Below, in pieces: positions 33,837 to 42,819 of a stretch of 49,888 nt of DNA. The translations under genes and the position numbers were made by a program. Under the pieces are notes generated by a model. The model worked only from the letters and a program-made list of their open reading frames with translations, made no database searches and had not been told where the DNA came from. Within the stretch, counting starts at the first letter, position 1. Every line of letters begins with the position of its first letter. Origin of the DNA: UBA11164 sp034376725 (GTDB lineage: Bacteria; Pseudomonadota; Gammaproteobacteria; Xanthomonadales; Xanthomonadaceae); the NCBI GenBank assembly GCA_034376725.1, contig JAXMJH010000064.1, positions 1-49,888 of the forward strand. Direction: 5' to 3'.

Positions 33837-34288
33837 CAGGGAGCCGGAATTTCCACGATGTTCAACCAATAGTGCAGCGTCTGTTGAACGGTTTCGACCA
33901 GGCCGGCGAACGTCGTCGGCTTGCACAGATAGGCATTGCAGCCAGCGCGATAGGCGGCCAGGATGTCGTTGCGCGAGGCGGATGTGGTCAGCACGATGAC
34001 CGGAAGATGGCGCAGGCTTTCCTGGGCACGAATTTCGATCAGCGTCTCCAGGCCACCCATGCGCGGCATGTTCAGGTCGAGCAGAAGCAGACCCGGCGGC
34101 GGATGGTCGTCACCGCCATACGGCCCCTCGCCTCTGAGCAACATGAGCAGCGCCTCGCCGTCTGGAACGAATTCGACCCGGGCCGGAATTCTGGCGTCCT
34201 TGAACGCCTCGCTGACCAGCAGGCGGTCGTCGGGATCGTCCTCTGCCATCACCACGGTAATGAGGCCACGTGCCTTTTGCATAAACAT
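33836..34288 (-). CDS. Rcp1-like single-domain response regulator
   Basis: A 150-residue receiver of the Rcp1 subfamily (as found with bacterial phytochromes), with VVMAEDDPDDRLLV, an inserted loop rich in Gly/Pro after helix 2 (LRGEGPYGGDDHPPP), the phospho-acceptor in LLLLDLNMPRMGG, and the lysine in AYLCKP. It has no output domain. It lies between the PAS kinase (91 bp upstream) and the LOV-EAL protein (TGATG overlap), so a relay kinase to Rcp1-type receiver to REC1 or REC2 of the LOV protein is plausible but unproven. Confidence 0.9.
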   Translation of the reverse strand: MFMQKARGLITVVMAEDDPDDRLLVSEAFKDARIPARVEFVPDGEALLMLLRGEGPYGGDDHPPPGLLLLDLNMPRMGGLETLIEIRAQESLRHLPVIVLTTSASRNDILAAYRAGCNAYLCKPTTFAGLVETVQQTLHYWLNIVEIPAP

Positions 34289-34379
34289 GCTCGATGAGTT
34301 GGGTGGCCTTAAGGGTATATCGGTCCGCGCTCAATTTCCTTGAACACCTACCTGGCCGAGCCACAATCACGAGCCATAA

Positions 34380-35885
34380 TCAGCTTTCCGGTGCCGGCGC
34401 CGAGCGAAGCGGTAACTCCACCGTAAACGTTGCGCCCATGCCCGGGCGGCCTTCCGCCCGGATTGTGCCGCCAAGGCGCTCCGCCATGCTGCGGGCCAAG
34501 GTCAGACCCATTCCGGAGCCCGGCGAGGCGCTCCGCCCTTCCAGCTTCTGGAACGGATCGAAAATGCGCCCGGCGTGGCGCGAGTCGAACCCGCTGCCGT
34601 TGTCGACGAAGCTCAGTCGCAGCCAGGGATCGTCGCCGTCCTCATCACGGGCAAAGGTTTCGGCAAGCACCCGAATCCGAAGCGGCCGGTCCGGATGCCG
34701 ATACTTGACGGCGTTCTCGATCAGGTTGGCGACAATGCCGGCCAGCAGGCGATAGTCGGTGCGAACGATGCCGGCCTGGTCGTCGAGCTCGATATCCGTC
34801 AGGGCCTTGTCCGCGCCATCGAAAAAACGCTCGGCGATCTGCTCCAGCAGGCGGCCCAGCGAGATTGGTTCTGCGATGACCGGCTCGGTGTGCGCCTTGA
34901 GGAAGTGTTGCAGGTCGTTGACCAGAAGCTGCATGCGGCCGCTGGCTGAGGCAATGCGCGACGACAGGTCGACCAACTGGTCCCGATCGGAGTGCGGCGT
35001 GGTGGCCCGGTCCAGCAGCAGGTCGCATAGTGTTTGCAGTTTTCGAAGCGGCTCCTGCAGATCGTGATAGGCGAGGTTGGCGCACTGCGTGAGGTCGCGC
35101 TGAGATGCGGCCAGCTGCGCTTCGGTACGCGCGAGAGCCTGGCGCATGCGATGGCTTTCGGTGACATCCTGAATCGACCCGTGAACCGCGATCAGCTTGG
35201 CGTCCCGGTCGGCTTCTGGGCTGCCAAGCAGGTGCAGGTGGCGGATTTCCCCGCTTGGCCTGACGATGCGGTAAAAGGCCTCAAAAGGCACAGATCGTTG
35301 GATAGCTGGGCTGACCTCCTCAAGCAATCGCTTCCGGTCGCGCGTGTGGACCAGTCGGATGGCATCGCCGATCGGGATGGAATTCACGGTCGGCTCGATG
35401 CCGTGAATCCGGAAGGTCTCCACAGACCAGTTCAGCGTCGTGGCACTGCCGTCCACGATATCCAGGCGCCACGCGCCCAACCTGGCTATCCGCTGGGCCA
35501 TGGCGAGCATGGCTTCGTTCCGCTCGATCCGTTCGGCGATGGCGCGCTCGTCGCTGACATCGCGCAACTGCACCGCCAGCCCGTTCAAGTGGCGGTGGAT
35601 GCGCACCGCCAGTTGCTGCCGGCCACCGTCCATGCGCAATGAAAAACTGGTTCGCCCGCCCTCGGTCAGGGTGCGCTGCAGTTCGGTTTCGAAGCGCGTG
35701 CCGATGAGTTCCGGCAGCGCGGTCCAGAGGTTTCTGCCCAGCAGCACGTCCGGCGACTTCCCCAGCAGGCCAGTCAGTGCGCTGTTCGCGCCTAATACAG
35801 TTGCGTCGGCTGCCAGGATGATGAACCCGTCCATCAGGCTGTCCAGCAGGGCATTGATGGGTTCTGGGGATCGATCAGTTTCCAT
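34380..35885 (-). CDS. PAS-PAS sensor histidine kinase of phytochrome-like type
   Basis: A 501-residue soluble kinase. PAS domains lie at about residues 8-115 and 125-245 (RLGAWRLDI, HGIEP and SGEIRHLHLLG are PAS fold-3-like). The H-box is NLAYHDLQEPLRKLQTL (His274), the type found in bacteriophytochrome kinases; the HATPase has NLIENAVKYRHP, DNGSGFD and GSGMGLTLARSM. No GAF or PHY domain is present, so it is not itself a phytochrome. It is the first gene of an operon with the Rcp1-like receiver and the LOV-EAL protein; kinases of this H-box class usually partner Rcp1-type receivers, which fits. Confidence 0.92.
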   Translation of the reverse strand: METDRSPEPINALLDSLMDGFIILAADATVLGANSALTGLLGKSPDVLLGRNLWTALPELIGTRFETELQRTLTEGGRTSFSLRMDGGRQQLAVRIHRHLNGLAVQLRDVSDERAIAERIERNEAMLAMAQRIARLGAWRLDIVDGSATTLNWSVETFRIHGIEPTVNSIPIGDAIRLVHTRDRKRLLEEVSPAIQRSVPFEAFYRIVRPSGEIRHLHLLGSPEADRDAKLIAVHGSIQDVTESHRMRQALARTEAQLAASQRDLTQCANLAYHDLQEPLRKLQTLCDLLLDRATTPHSDRDQLVDLSSRIASASGRMQLLVNDLQHFLKAHTEPVIAEPISLGRLLEQIAERFFDGADKALTDIELDDQAGIVRTDYRLLAGIVANLIENAVKYRHPDRPLRIRVLAETFARDEDGDDPWLRLSFVDNGSGFDSRHAGRIFDPFQKLEGRSASPGSGMGLTLARSMAERLGGTIRAEGRPGMGATFTVELPLRSAPAPES

Positions 35886-36484
35886 GGCGTAGCCTTTCCA
35901 TAGCGGTCGTGAGCAGAGGGGGGGTCGGCAAGCCGGCGGTGAGAAAAGTCACGCAACTGTTCACTGGCGCTTATAACATCTTGGCGGTGAAGGCATGGTG
36001 ACTGGAGTCACGCGGCAACTCCGGGTTGCACAGTACCGGAGCTTGGCGACGGGACAAGCCCAAAGGTTCTGGATTTGTCGGCTGGGCCACCTTCGTGTCG
36101 CTGTGCCTCTGTTTCGGCGCAACGGGCCAGCAACTTTAGGGTTCCAGTGGTGGGTTCGCCACGCGCTTGCGCGCGGTGCAAAGTCTGGAGTCGGCGACTC
36201 AGCCTGGCTTTTCTCATGCTGAAGGCGATCCGACCGCACGCAGTGTGGCGTGCCGCAAGGTCCCTCCCGAATCGTGGCCGATTGCGATGGCATCCATAGG
36301 TGATCGGTCCAAAGTCGATCCTGCGGCGACCGAAAATCGTGCCGATCGCTCATGCCCGAGCATCGGCTGCGGCAGTGATGCCTCGGCGTTCAGCTGTCGT
36401 GATCGAATCGAGCACATCGGGCAGCGCGAGTGACGCCATCGAGTCCAATCCCGGATAATGATCGTCTGCCCGAGGAGTCCGTCG
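35886..36484. other. Intergenic region before acnD, no gene seen
   Basis: This 599-bp stretch between divergent genes has no reading frame with convincing family similarity; the short frames here have biased, arginine/proline-rich translations typical of non-coding high-GC DNA. A GAGGAG ribosome binding site for acnD lies at about 36473-36478. A weak -10-like GATAAT is near 36455, but a matching -35 is poor. A short GC-rich hairpin is at about 36160-36175. Confidence 0.6.
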
Positions 36485-39094
36485 ATGAATACCGCCCACC
36501 GCAAGCCGCTGCCCGGCACCCGTCTCGACTGGTTCGACGCGCGCGAGGCCGTCGATGCCGTTCAGCCCGGCGCCTTTGCCACGCTGCCCTACAGCTCGCG
36601 CGTGCTGGCCGAAAATCTGGTGCGCCGCTGCGATCCGCAGGCGCTGGAAGCATCGTTGCGCCAGTTGATCGAGCGCAAGCGCGATCTGGATTTTCCGTGG
36701 TTTCCCGCGCGCGTGGTCTGCCACGACATCCTCGGCCAGACCGCGCTGGTCGATCTGGCCGGACTGCGCGATGCGATCGCCGATGAGGGTGGCGATCCGG
36801 CCCAGGTGAATCCGGTCGTGCCGGTGCAGTTGATCGTCGATCACTCGCTGGCGGTGGAATGCGGCGGCTTCGATCCGAATGCCTTCGAGAAGAACCGCGC
36901 CATCGAGGATCGTCGCAACGAGGACCGTTTCCACTTCATCGACTGGACCAAAAAGGCATTCAAAAACGTCGATGTGATTCCGCCCGGCAACGGCATCATG
37001 CATCAGATCAATCTGGAGCGGATGAGCCCGGTGGTCGGCGTGACCGACGGGGTGGCCCACCCGGATACCTGTGTCGGCACGGACAGCCACACGCCGCATG
37101 TCGATGCGCTGGGCGTGATCGCGATCGGCGTGGGTGGGCTGGAGGCCGAGAACGTGATGCTCGGCCGCGCGTCCTGGATGCGCCTGCCCGACATCATCGG
37201 CGTCGAGCTAGCCGGACGACCGCAGTCCGGCATCACTGCGACCGACATCGTGCTGGCGCTGACCGAGTTTCTGCGGCAGCAGAAAGTGGTCGGCGCATGG
37301 CTGGAGTTTCGCGGCGAGGGCGCCGCCGCGCTTACCCTGGGCGACCGCGCCACGATCTCCAACATGGCGCCCGAATACGGCGCCACCGCCGCGATGTTTT
37401 TCATCGACCCACAGACCCTCGACTACCTCAGGCTCACCGGCCGCAGCGACGAGCAGGTGGCGCTGGTGGAAACCTACGCCAAGGCCGCTGGCCTGTGGGC
37501 CGACGCGCTGGCCGATGCCCGTTACGAGCGCACGCTGCATTTCGACCTGTCCACGGTCGGCCGCAACATGGCCGGACCGTCCAATCCGCATGCCCGGGTG
37601 GCGACCGCCGACCTGGCGGCCAGAGGCATCGCCGGAAATCTCGACGCGGCCCGCGCCCAGGAGGCCGAAGGCCTGATGCCCGATGGCGCGGTAATCATCG
37701 CCGCCATCACCAGCTGCACCAACACATCCAACCCGCGCAACGTGATCGCCGCCGGCCTGCTGGCGCGCAATGCCAACCGCGCCGGCCTGGCGCGCAAGCC
37801 CTGGGTGAAAAGCTCGCTGGCGCCCGGCTCGCGCGCGGTGGCGCTGTATCTGGAGGAAGCCGGGCTGAAGTCGGAACTGGAGCGCCTCGGCTTCGGGATC
37901 GTGGCGTTCGCCTGCACCACCTGCAACGGCATGAGCGGCGCGCTGGATCCGGCCATCCAGCAGGAAATCATCGACCGCGACCTGTACGCCACCGCCGTCC
38001 TGTCGGGCAATCGCAATTTCGACGGTCGCATCCACCCGTATGCCAGGCAGGCCTTCCTGGCCTCGCCGCCGCTGGTGGTGGCCTACGCCATCGCCGGCAC
38101 CATTCGCTTCGACATCGAAAAGGATGCCCTGGGCCATCGCGCCGACGGCTCACCGATCCTGCTCAAGGATCTGTGGCCGAGCGATGCCGAGATCGATGCC
38201 ATCGTCCAATCGGCGGTCAAGCCAGAGCAGTTCCGCCGGGTCTACGAGCCGATGTTCAGGATCGCCGTGGACACCGGCGAGAAAGTCAGCCCGCTCTACG
38301 ACTGGCGCGCCCAGAGCACCTACATCCGCCGACCGCCGTACTGGGAAGGCGCGCTGGCCGGCGCCCGCGCGCTGACCGGCATGCGCCCGCTGGCATTGCT
38401 GGGCGACAACATCACCACCGACCATCTGTCGCCATCCAACGCGATCATGGCCGATAGCGCCGCCGGCGAATACCTGGCCCGGATGGGCCTGCCCGAAGAG
38501 GACTTCAACTCCTACGCCACCCATCGCGGCGATCACCTCACCGCCCAGCGCGCCACCTTCGCCAACCCCAAGCTGATCAACGAAATGGCCATCGTCGACG
38601 GCCAGGTGAAACAGGGCTCGCTAGCCCGGGTCGAGCCGGACGGCAAGGTAATGCGCATGTGGGAGGCGATCGAGACCTACATGGAACGCGGCCAGCCGCT
38701 GATCATCATCGCCGGTGCCGACTACGGACAGGGCAGCTCGCGCGACTGGGCCGCCAAGGGCGTACGACTGGCCGGCGTGGAGGCGATCGCGGCCGAGGGC
38801 TTCGAGCGCATCCACCGCACCAACCTGATCGGCATGGGCGTGCTGCCGCTGGAGTTTCTGCCCGGCACCACGCGCCACACGCTGGCCCTGGACGGCAGCG
38901 AAACCTGCGATGTGCTCGGCGAGCGCACGCCGGGCGCGAGGCTCACCCTGGTGGTCAACCGTCGCAACGGCGAGCGGCTGGAAGTGCCCGTCGTCTGCCG
39001 GCTGGATTCCGACGAAGAAGTGTCGATCTACGAAGCCGGCGGCGTGCTGCAACGTTTCGCCCAGGATTTTCTGGATTCCGCGCAGGCGGCATGA
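36485..39094 (+). CDS. acnD: Fe/S-dependent 2-methylisocitrate (2-methylcitrate) dehydratase AcnD
   Basis: An 869-residue aconitase-family enzyme that dehydrates 2-methylcitrate to trans-2-methylaconitate in propionate breakdown. It has the substrate-binding TDSHTPHVDALGVIAIGVGG, the cluster ligands in AITSCTNTSNP and in ACTTCNGMSGAL, and the mobile C-terminal domain with GDNITTDHLSPSN. The paired presence of prpF 34 bp downstream distinguishes it from AcnA. The start is ATG 36485 behind GAGGAG; an earlier in-frame ATG at 36458 precedes the ribosome binding site and is rejected. Length is close to E. coli/Shewanella AcnD (about 865). Confidence 0.95.
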   Translation: MNTAHRKPLPGTRLDWFDAREAVDAVQPGAFATLPYSSRVLAENLVRRCDPQALEASLRQLIERKRDLDFPWFPARVVCHDILGQTALVDLAGLRDAIADEGGDPAQVNPVVPVQLIVDHSLAVECGGFDPNAFEKNRAIEDRRNEDRFHFIDWTKKAFKNVDVIPPGNGIMHQINLERMSPVVGVTDGVAHPDTCVGTDSHTPHVDALGVIAIGVGGLEAENVMLGRASWMRLPDIIGVELAGRPQSGITATDIVLALTEFLRQQKVVGAWLEFRGEGAAALTLGDRATISNMAPEYGATAAMFFIDPQTLDYLRLTGRSDEQVALVETYAKAAGLWADALADARYERTLHFDLSTVGRNMAGPSNPHARVATADLAARGIAGNLDAARAQEAEGLMPDGAVIIAAITSCTNTSNPRNVIAAGLLARNANRAGLARKPWVKSSLAPGSRAVALYLEEAGLKSELERLGFGIVAFACTTCNGMSGALDPAIQQEIIDRDLYATAVLSGNRNFDGRIHPYARQAFLASPPLVVAYAIAGTIRFDIEKDALGHRADGSPILLKDLWPSDAEIDAIVQSAVKPEQFRRVYEPMFRIAVDTGEKVSPLYDWRAQSTYIRRPPYWEGALAGARALTGMRPLALLGDNITTDHLSPSNAIMADSAAGEYLARMGLPEEDFNSYATHRGDHLTAQRATFANPKLINEMAIVDGQVKQGSLARVEPDGKVMRMWEAIETYMERGQPLIIIAGADYGQGSSRDWAAKGVRLAGVEAIAAEGFERIHRTNLIGMGVLPLEFLPGTTRHTLALDGSETCDVLGERTPGARLTLVVNRRNGERLEVPVVCRLDSDEEVSIYEAGGVLQRFAQDFLDSAQAA

Positions 39095-39128
39095 GCGCAC
39101 TCGCAGCACTAACCTGGAGCGGACCGAC

Positions 39129-40310
39129 ATGCAGACCCCGCAACTGAAAATCCCCGCCACCTATTTGCGCGGCGGCACCAGCAAGGGCGTGTTCTTCCGC
39201 CTTCAGGACTTGCCGGCCGAGGCCCAGGTGCCCGGCCCGGCGCGCGACGCGCTGCTGATGCGGGTGATCGGCAGCCCCGATCCATACGGCAAACATACCG
39301 ACGGCATGGGCGGGGCCACTTCCAGCACCAGCAAATGCGTGATCATTTCCGCCAGCAGCCGGCCCGATCACGACGTGGATTATCTTTACGGCCAGGTTGC
39401 GATCAGCGAATCCTTCGTCGACTGGAGCGGCAACTGCGGCAACCTCAGCACAGCGGTCGGGCCGTTCGCCATCGCCAACGGCTTCATCGACCAGGCCAGC
39501 CTGCCGCGCGATGGCGTTTTCCCGGTCCGCGTGTGGCAGGCCAACATCGGCAAGACGATCATCGTCCATGTACCGATTGCCGATGGCCAGGTGCAGGAGA
39601 CCGGCGATTTCGAACTCGACGGCGTCGCCTTTCCGGCCGCCGAGATCGTGCTGGAATTCATCGACCCAGCCGACGACGGCGAGGGCGAAGGCGGCGGCGC
39701 GATGTTCCCCACCGGCAATCGGGTCGACACGCTCGATGTGCCCGGAATCGGTCGCTTGCAGGCCACCCTGATCGATGCCGGCATCCCCACCGTGTTCGTC
39801 AACGCCGCCGACATCGGCTATACCGGCAGCGAGTTGCAGGACGCCATCAACGGCGATCCCGCCGCGCTGGCCCGGTTCGAGACACTGCGCGCCCATGGCG
39901 CCCTGCGCATGGGCCTGATCGCCGATCTGTCCGAGGCGGCCAAGCGCCAGCACACGCCGAAAGTTGCCTTCGTCGCGCCGCCGGCCGACTACATCGCCTC
40001 CAGCGGAAAACGCATCGCCGCCCAGGACATCGACCTGCAGGTACGCGCCCTGTCGATGGGCAAGCTGCACCACGCCATGATGGGCACCGCCGCCGTGGCC
40101 ATCGCCACCGCCGCCGCCGTGCCCGGCACAGTGGTGAATCTGGCTGCCGGTGGCGGCCCGCGCAATGCAGTGCGCTTCGGCCACCCGTCAGGCACCCTGC
40201 GGGTCGGCGCCGAAGCCGTGCAGGTCGACGGCCAATGGACCGTGCGCAAGGCCATCATGAGCCGCAGCGCCCGCTTGCTGATGGAAGGCTGGGTGCGCGT
40301 GCCGGGCTGA
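39129..40310 (+). CDS. prpF: 2-methylaconitate cis-trans isomerase PrpF
   Basis: A 393-residue isomerase of the DAP-epimerase-like PrpF family. It converts trans-2-methylaconitate, made by AcnD, to the cis isomer used by AcnB. Family segments are IPATYLRGGTSKGVFF, GMGGATSSTSKCVIIS and GNCGNLSTAVGPFAI. Starts beyond ATG 39129 are in acnD and out of frame with the family. The gene follows acnD by 34 bp. prpB and prpC, usually beside these genes, are not in the window. Confidence 0.96.
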   Translation: MQTPQLKIPATYLRGGTSKGVFFRLQDLPAEAQVPGPARDALLMRVIGSPDPYGKHTDGMGGATSSTSKCVIISASSRPDHDVDYLYGQVAISESFVDWSGNCGNLSTAVGPFAIANGFIDQASLPRDGVFPVRVWQANIGKTIIVHVPIADGQVQETGDFELDGVAFPAAEIVLEFIDPADDGEGEGGGAMFPTGNRVDTLDVPGIGRLQATLIDAGIPTVFVNAADIGYTGSELQDAINGDPAALARFETLRAHGALRMGLIADLSEAAKRQHTPKVAFVAPPADYIASSGKRIAAQDIDLQVRALSMGKLHHAMMGTAAVAIATAAAVPGTVVNLAAGGGPRNAVRFGHPSGTLRVGAEAVQVDGQWTVRKAIMSRSARLLMEGWVRVPG

Positions 40311-40583
40311 GTGCGGTACGTTCGCCATCCCGCGCCAGGCTGGCGACCCTGCGTCTTCGGGCGCTGACTGGAAGCACCGCCCAAGCTACCAGAGGCGAAG
40401 CAGTTTTCGGTCGATGCTATGAAGCCACGTCGCGCCTATGGCACGCCAAGGCTCCCCAGATTTTACCCTTGCCAGCCGCTTCGGATGTACCAATGCGGAA
40501 CTGGCGTTGAGGCAAATCGGCCAACGCAAGTCGTTTCATGTGGCGAACTGTCGCAGCCGACGTTGCAGTGATTGCACCTCATG

Positions 40584-41579
40584 TCAGAATCGATAGCTCA
40601 ACGTGCCTTGGATGCGATAGTCCAACTCGTCCTGATCGCCGTTGAAATTTTCGACCAAGGGCAACCCGAACGAAAGGCTGAGGCTCACGTTCGACGCGCT
40701 CCCGATGCGGATTCCGGGCGAGAGGTACAACTGATGCGCGCCTGAGTTGCGCTCCCGCTCGTCGTCGACAGTCTGCTTTTCCCGCCATTGGCCATTCAGT
40801 TCCAACACCAGATCCACCGACGTACTCCCGTCCAGGCGGTAGGCTATGGCCGTGCTGTAGGCAAACAGATCGCCCAGATCGGTATCCTGGGTGCCTTCGC
40901 CGACTAGCGTGTAAACGGCGCTGGCGGCATACGTGGTGCTTCCCACGGACTGACTGAAGGCCAGGCCAAGAAACGGGTCCCAAGAGCCGCTGCCGGGCTG
41001 CTGTTCTGCCTCGAAGCGATTGCCGTTTGCGTTGCGTTCCTGTGTGCGGCCGGTTGGGGTCTTGATGCCGAAAAGCAGGGTACCGTGGCGATCGGCAGAG
41101 GCATCGTGAATGAAGCGGTACTGGCCAAATGCTGTCAGATCGCCAAAGCCGCTCGAATCGCCGAGCACTTCGATCTCGCCATCTTCGGGCTCGCTGACAT
41201 CATTGCGAAGATGGTAAGGCAGGCGAAAACCGACAGTAAGATTTTCGGTTGCACCGTAGGCCAGGCCGAGCGATGTGCTCCACAGCGATTTGACCCGGTG
41301 GAGGTCGGCGCCTTCGTCGGCCTCATGCAGCGCCAGCGCCCGATCAGCGGGAATGGTTTCGATGTCGACGAATTCCGAACGCACCCCTATCGTCCATCCA
41401 CCGCGTTGGAGCGGCACAGCCGATTCGGTGTCGATCGGCGCGGCAAATTGGCCGCCGCCCAACGATGATGATGCGGAGTGGCTGGCCCAACTGATAGGGC
41501 TGATTACACTCGCGACCAGGAACATTGTGGGCACCGCAGAACGGGTGCGCGAACGCTGGTGAGGTAGATGGCAGCTCAT
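40584..41579 (-). CDS. Outer-membrane beta-barrel protein, transporter-like (function unknown)
   Basis: A 331-residue protein from ATG 41579, with an N-terminal export signal (SAVPTMFLVASVISPISWAS) and a C-terminal strand ending in SYRF, the terminal Phe typical of outer-membrane barrels. Alternating hydrophobic strands run through the body, for example TSLGLAYGATENLTVGFRLPY and the central LLFGIKTPTG, which resemble the MetA/phenol-pathway type transporter family (PF13557-like). The substrate is unknown. A longer frame to 41684 exists but adds no signal-like sequence. It is convergent with prpF; the 273-bp gap between them holds no gene. Confidence 0.75.
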   Translation of the reverse strand: MSCHLPHQRSRTRSAVPTMFLVASVISPISWASHSASSSLGGGQFAAPIDTESAVPLQRGGWTIGVRSEFVDIETIPADRALALHEADEGADLHRVKSLWSTSLGLAYGATENLTVGFRLPYHLRNDVSEPEDGEIEVLGDSSGFGDLTAFGQYRFIHDASADRHGTLLFGIKTPTGRTQERNANGNRFEAEQQPGSGSWDPFLGLAFSQSVGSTTYAASAVYTLVGEGTQDTDLGDLFAYSTAIAYRLDGSTSVDLVLELNGQWREKQTVDDERERNSGAHQLYLSPGIRIGSASNVSLSLSFGLPLVENFNGDQDELDYRIQGTLSYRF

Positions 41580-42193
41580 GTGGAGGAGTTCCTGTCCTGG
41601 AGTTCGGTGGAGATTCGCGTCGGTCGCGGGGCGCACGATCGAGCTGAATCTTAGTCGCAGAGGTTCTTGGCCGGAATGCGGCAAATGCCCGCAGCGGATA
41701 TCACCGGACCATTCCCTAATGCCAGCGGGTGGACATCCTTGCAGTGCAGAAACGAGTTCAAAACAGCTATCGTGACTACGGCCAATCTCGCCGGCCTCGC
41801 CTGCAGTTGGTAAGACACTGCCGGGAGCTGAGGTTCAGTCTGCAATGAGCCTTGGCACCTCTGAGAACGATCGAGGGCGGCGGGAGAAATCGCGCCGAGG
41901 CAGAGATTGGGTCGGAGCAACCTCAATGAGTTCTGAGTGAAGCTCGCCGGGCTGCGGCCGCTGGAGTCCACCCAATGCGGGCTGGTCGCCGGGTATCGCG
42001 GCGACGGCACACCAGATGTCGCGCGCTCGCGCTTGACCTTGAAACGCAGGCCCCGCTGCCTGGCCTCGGCCTCCAGCAGGCCGACCCAGGCAAACCGCAC
42101 CTTACCCCCGATTCAAATCATCCAGGGCGCGCGCTTTTCCAGGTTCCGGCCTGGTGCAGCCAGTTCAAAGCGTAGCGCTGAGCGATCACGCCG
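41580..42193. other. Gene-poor gap with a possible decayed gene
   Basis: No intact gene is seen in this 614-bp gap between the outer-membrane protein and the ABC transporter genes. Codon use and translations of the short frames look non-coding, apart from a 30-residue stretch at 42011-42100 on the minus strand that resembles a flavoprotein disulfide reductase. Confidence 0.55.
42011..42100 (-). pseudogene. Possible remnant of a dihydrolipoamide-dehydrogenase-type protein
   Basis: The frame from GTG 42100 reads VRFAWVGLLEAEARQRGL followed by KVKRERATSG. This resembles the VAWVGLTEAEAR segment before the C-terminal interface domain of lipoamide dehydrogenase and related flavoprotein reductases, then loses similarity. 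No FAD or NAD domain is found upstream. The similarity is short and could be chance. Confidence 0.3.
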
Positions 42194-42814
42194 TTACAGC
42201 ACAATCACCGGCCCACCGGCATCGCGGGCGTCGGCTTCATCGTGGGTAACCAACAGGGTCGGCAGGCCCGAAGCGCGCAGATGGCCGAACGCCAGTTCGC
42301 GCATCTCGTGGCGCAGCCCGGCATCAAGCTTGGAGAACGGCTCGTCGAGCAATACCGCGCGCGGCTTTGAAAGCAGCAAACGCATCAATGCCACCCGCGC
42401 CTTTTGGCCGCCGGACAGGGTGGCCGGATCGCGATGGGCGAATCCGGCCAGGCCGATCTGTTGCAGCGCCTCGTCGATCAACGTGGCCGCGCCGGCACCG
42501 TGCCCCTTGAGCCCAAACCGCAGATTGCCGGCCACCGACAGATGCGGAAACAGCAACGGGTCCTGAAACAGCAGCCCCACTCCTGAGCGCTCGGCCGGCA
42601 GGCCGGTGATGTCCTGCCCGGCCAGCCATACCGTGCCGCTGGCGGTAAACGTCGCCGGCAAAAAACCGGCGACGAATGCCAGCAGGCTGGACTTGCCCGA
42701 GCCCGACGGCCCCATGATCGTCAGCACCTCGCCGGCACGCACCGTGGCGTCGATTGCCAGCAACTCCCGGCCATCCAGGCACAGCCGTACCGCCGTCAAC
42801 TGCAGATCGCGCAT
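42194..42814 (-). CDS. ynjD: ABC transporter ATP-binding protein YnjD
   Basis: A 206-residue ATPase with Walker A GPSGSGKSS, Q-loop LLFQDPLLFPHLS, signature LSGGQKARV, Walker B RAVLLDEPFSKLD and the H-loop VTHDEADA. It is a short ATPase of the thiamine/YnjD type. The start is ATG 42814, 5 bp after the ynjC stop; the in-frame GTG at 42856 lies within ynjC. It powers the YnjBCD importer. Confidence 0.9.
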   Translation of the reverse strand: MRDLQLTAVRLCLDGRELLAIDATVRAGEVLTIMGPSGSGKSSLLAFVAGFLPATFTASGTVWLAGQDITGLPAERSGVGLLFQDPLLFPHLSVAGNLRFGLKGHGAGAATLIDEALQQIGLAGFAHRDPATLSGGQKARVALMRLLLSKPRAVLLDEPFSKLDAGLRHEMRELAFGHLRASGLPTLLVTHDEADARDAGGPVIVL

Positions 42815-42819
42815 CGCGT

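Noticed and set aside
35961..36353. 130-codon minus-strand frame in the gap before acnD
   Set aside because: Composition is Arg/Pro/Ser-rich and unlike the coding regions around it; no domain, no ribosome binding site.
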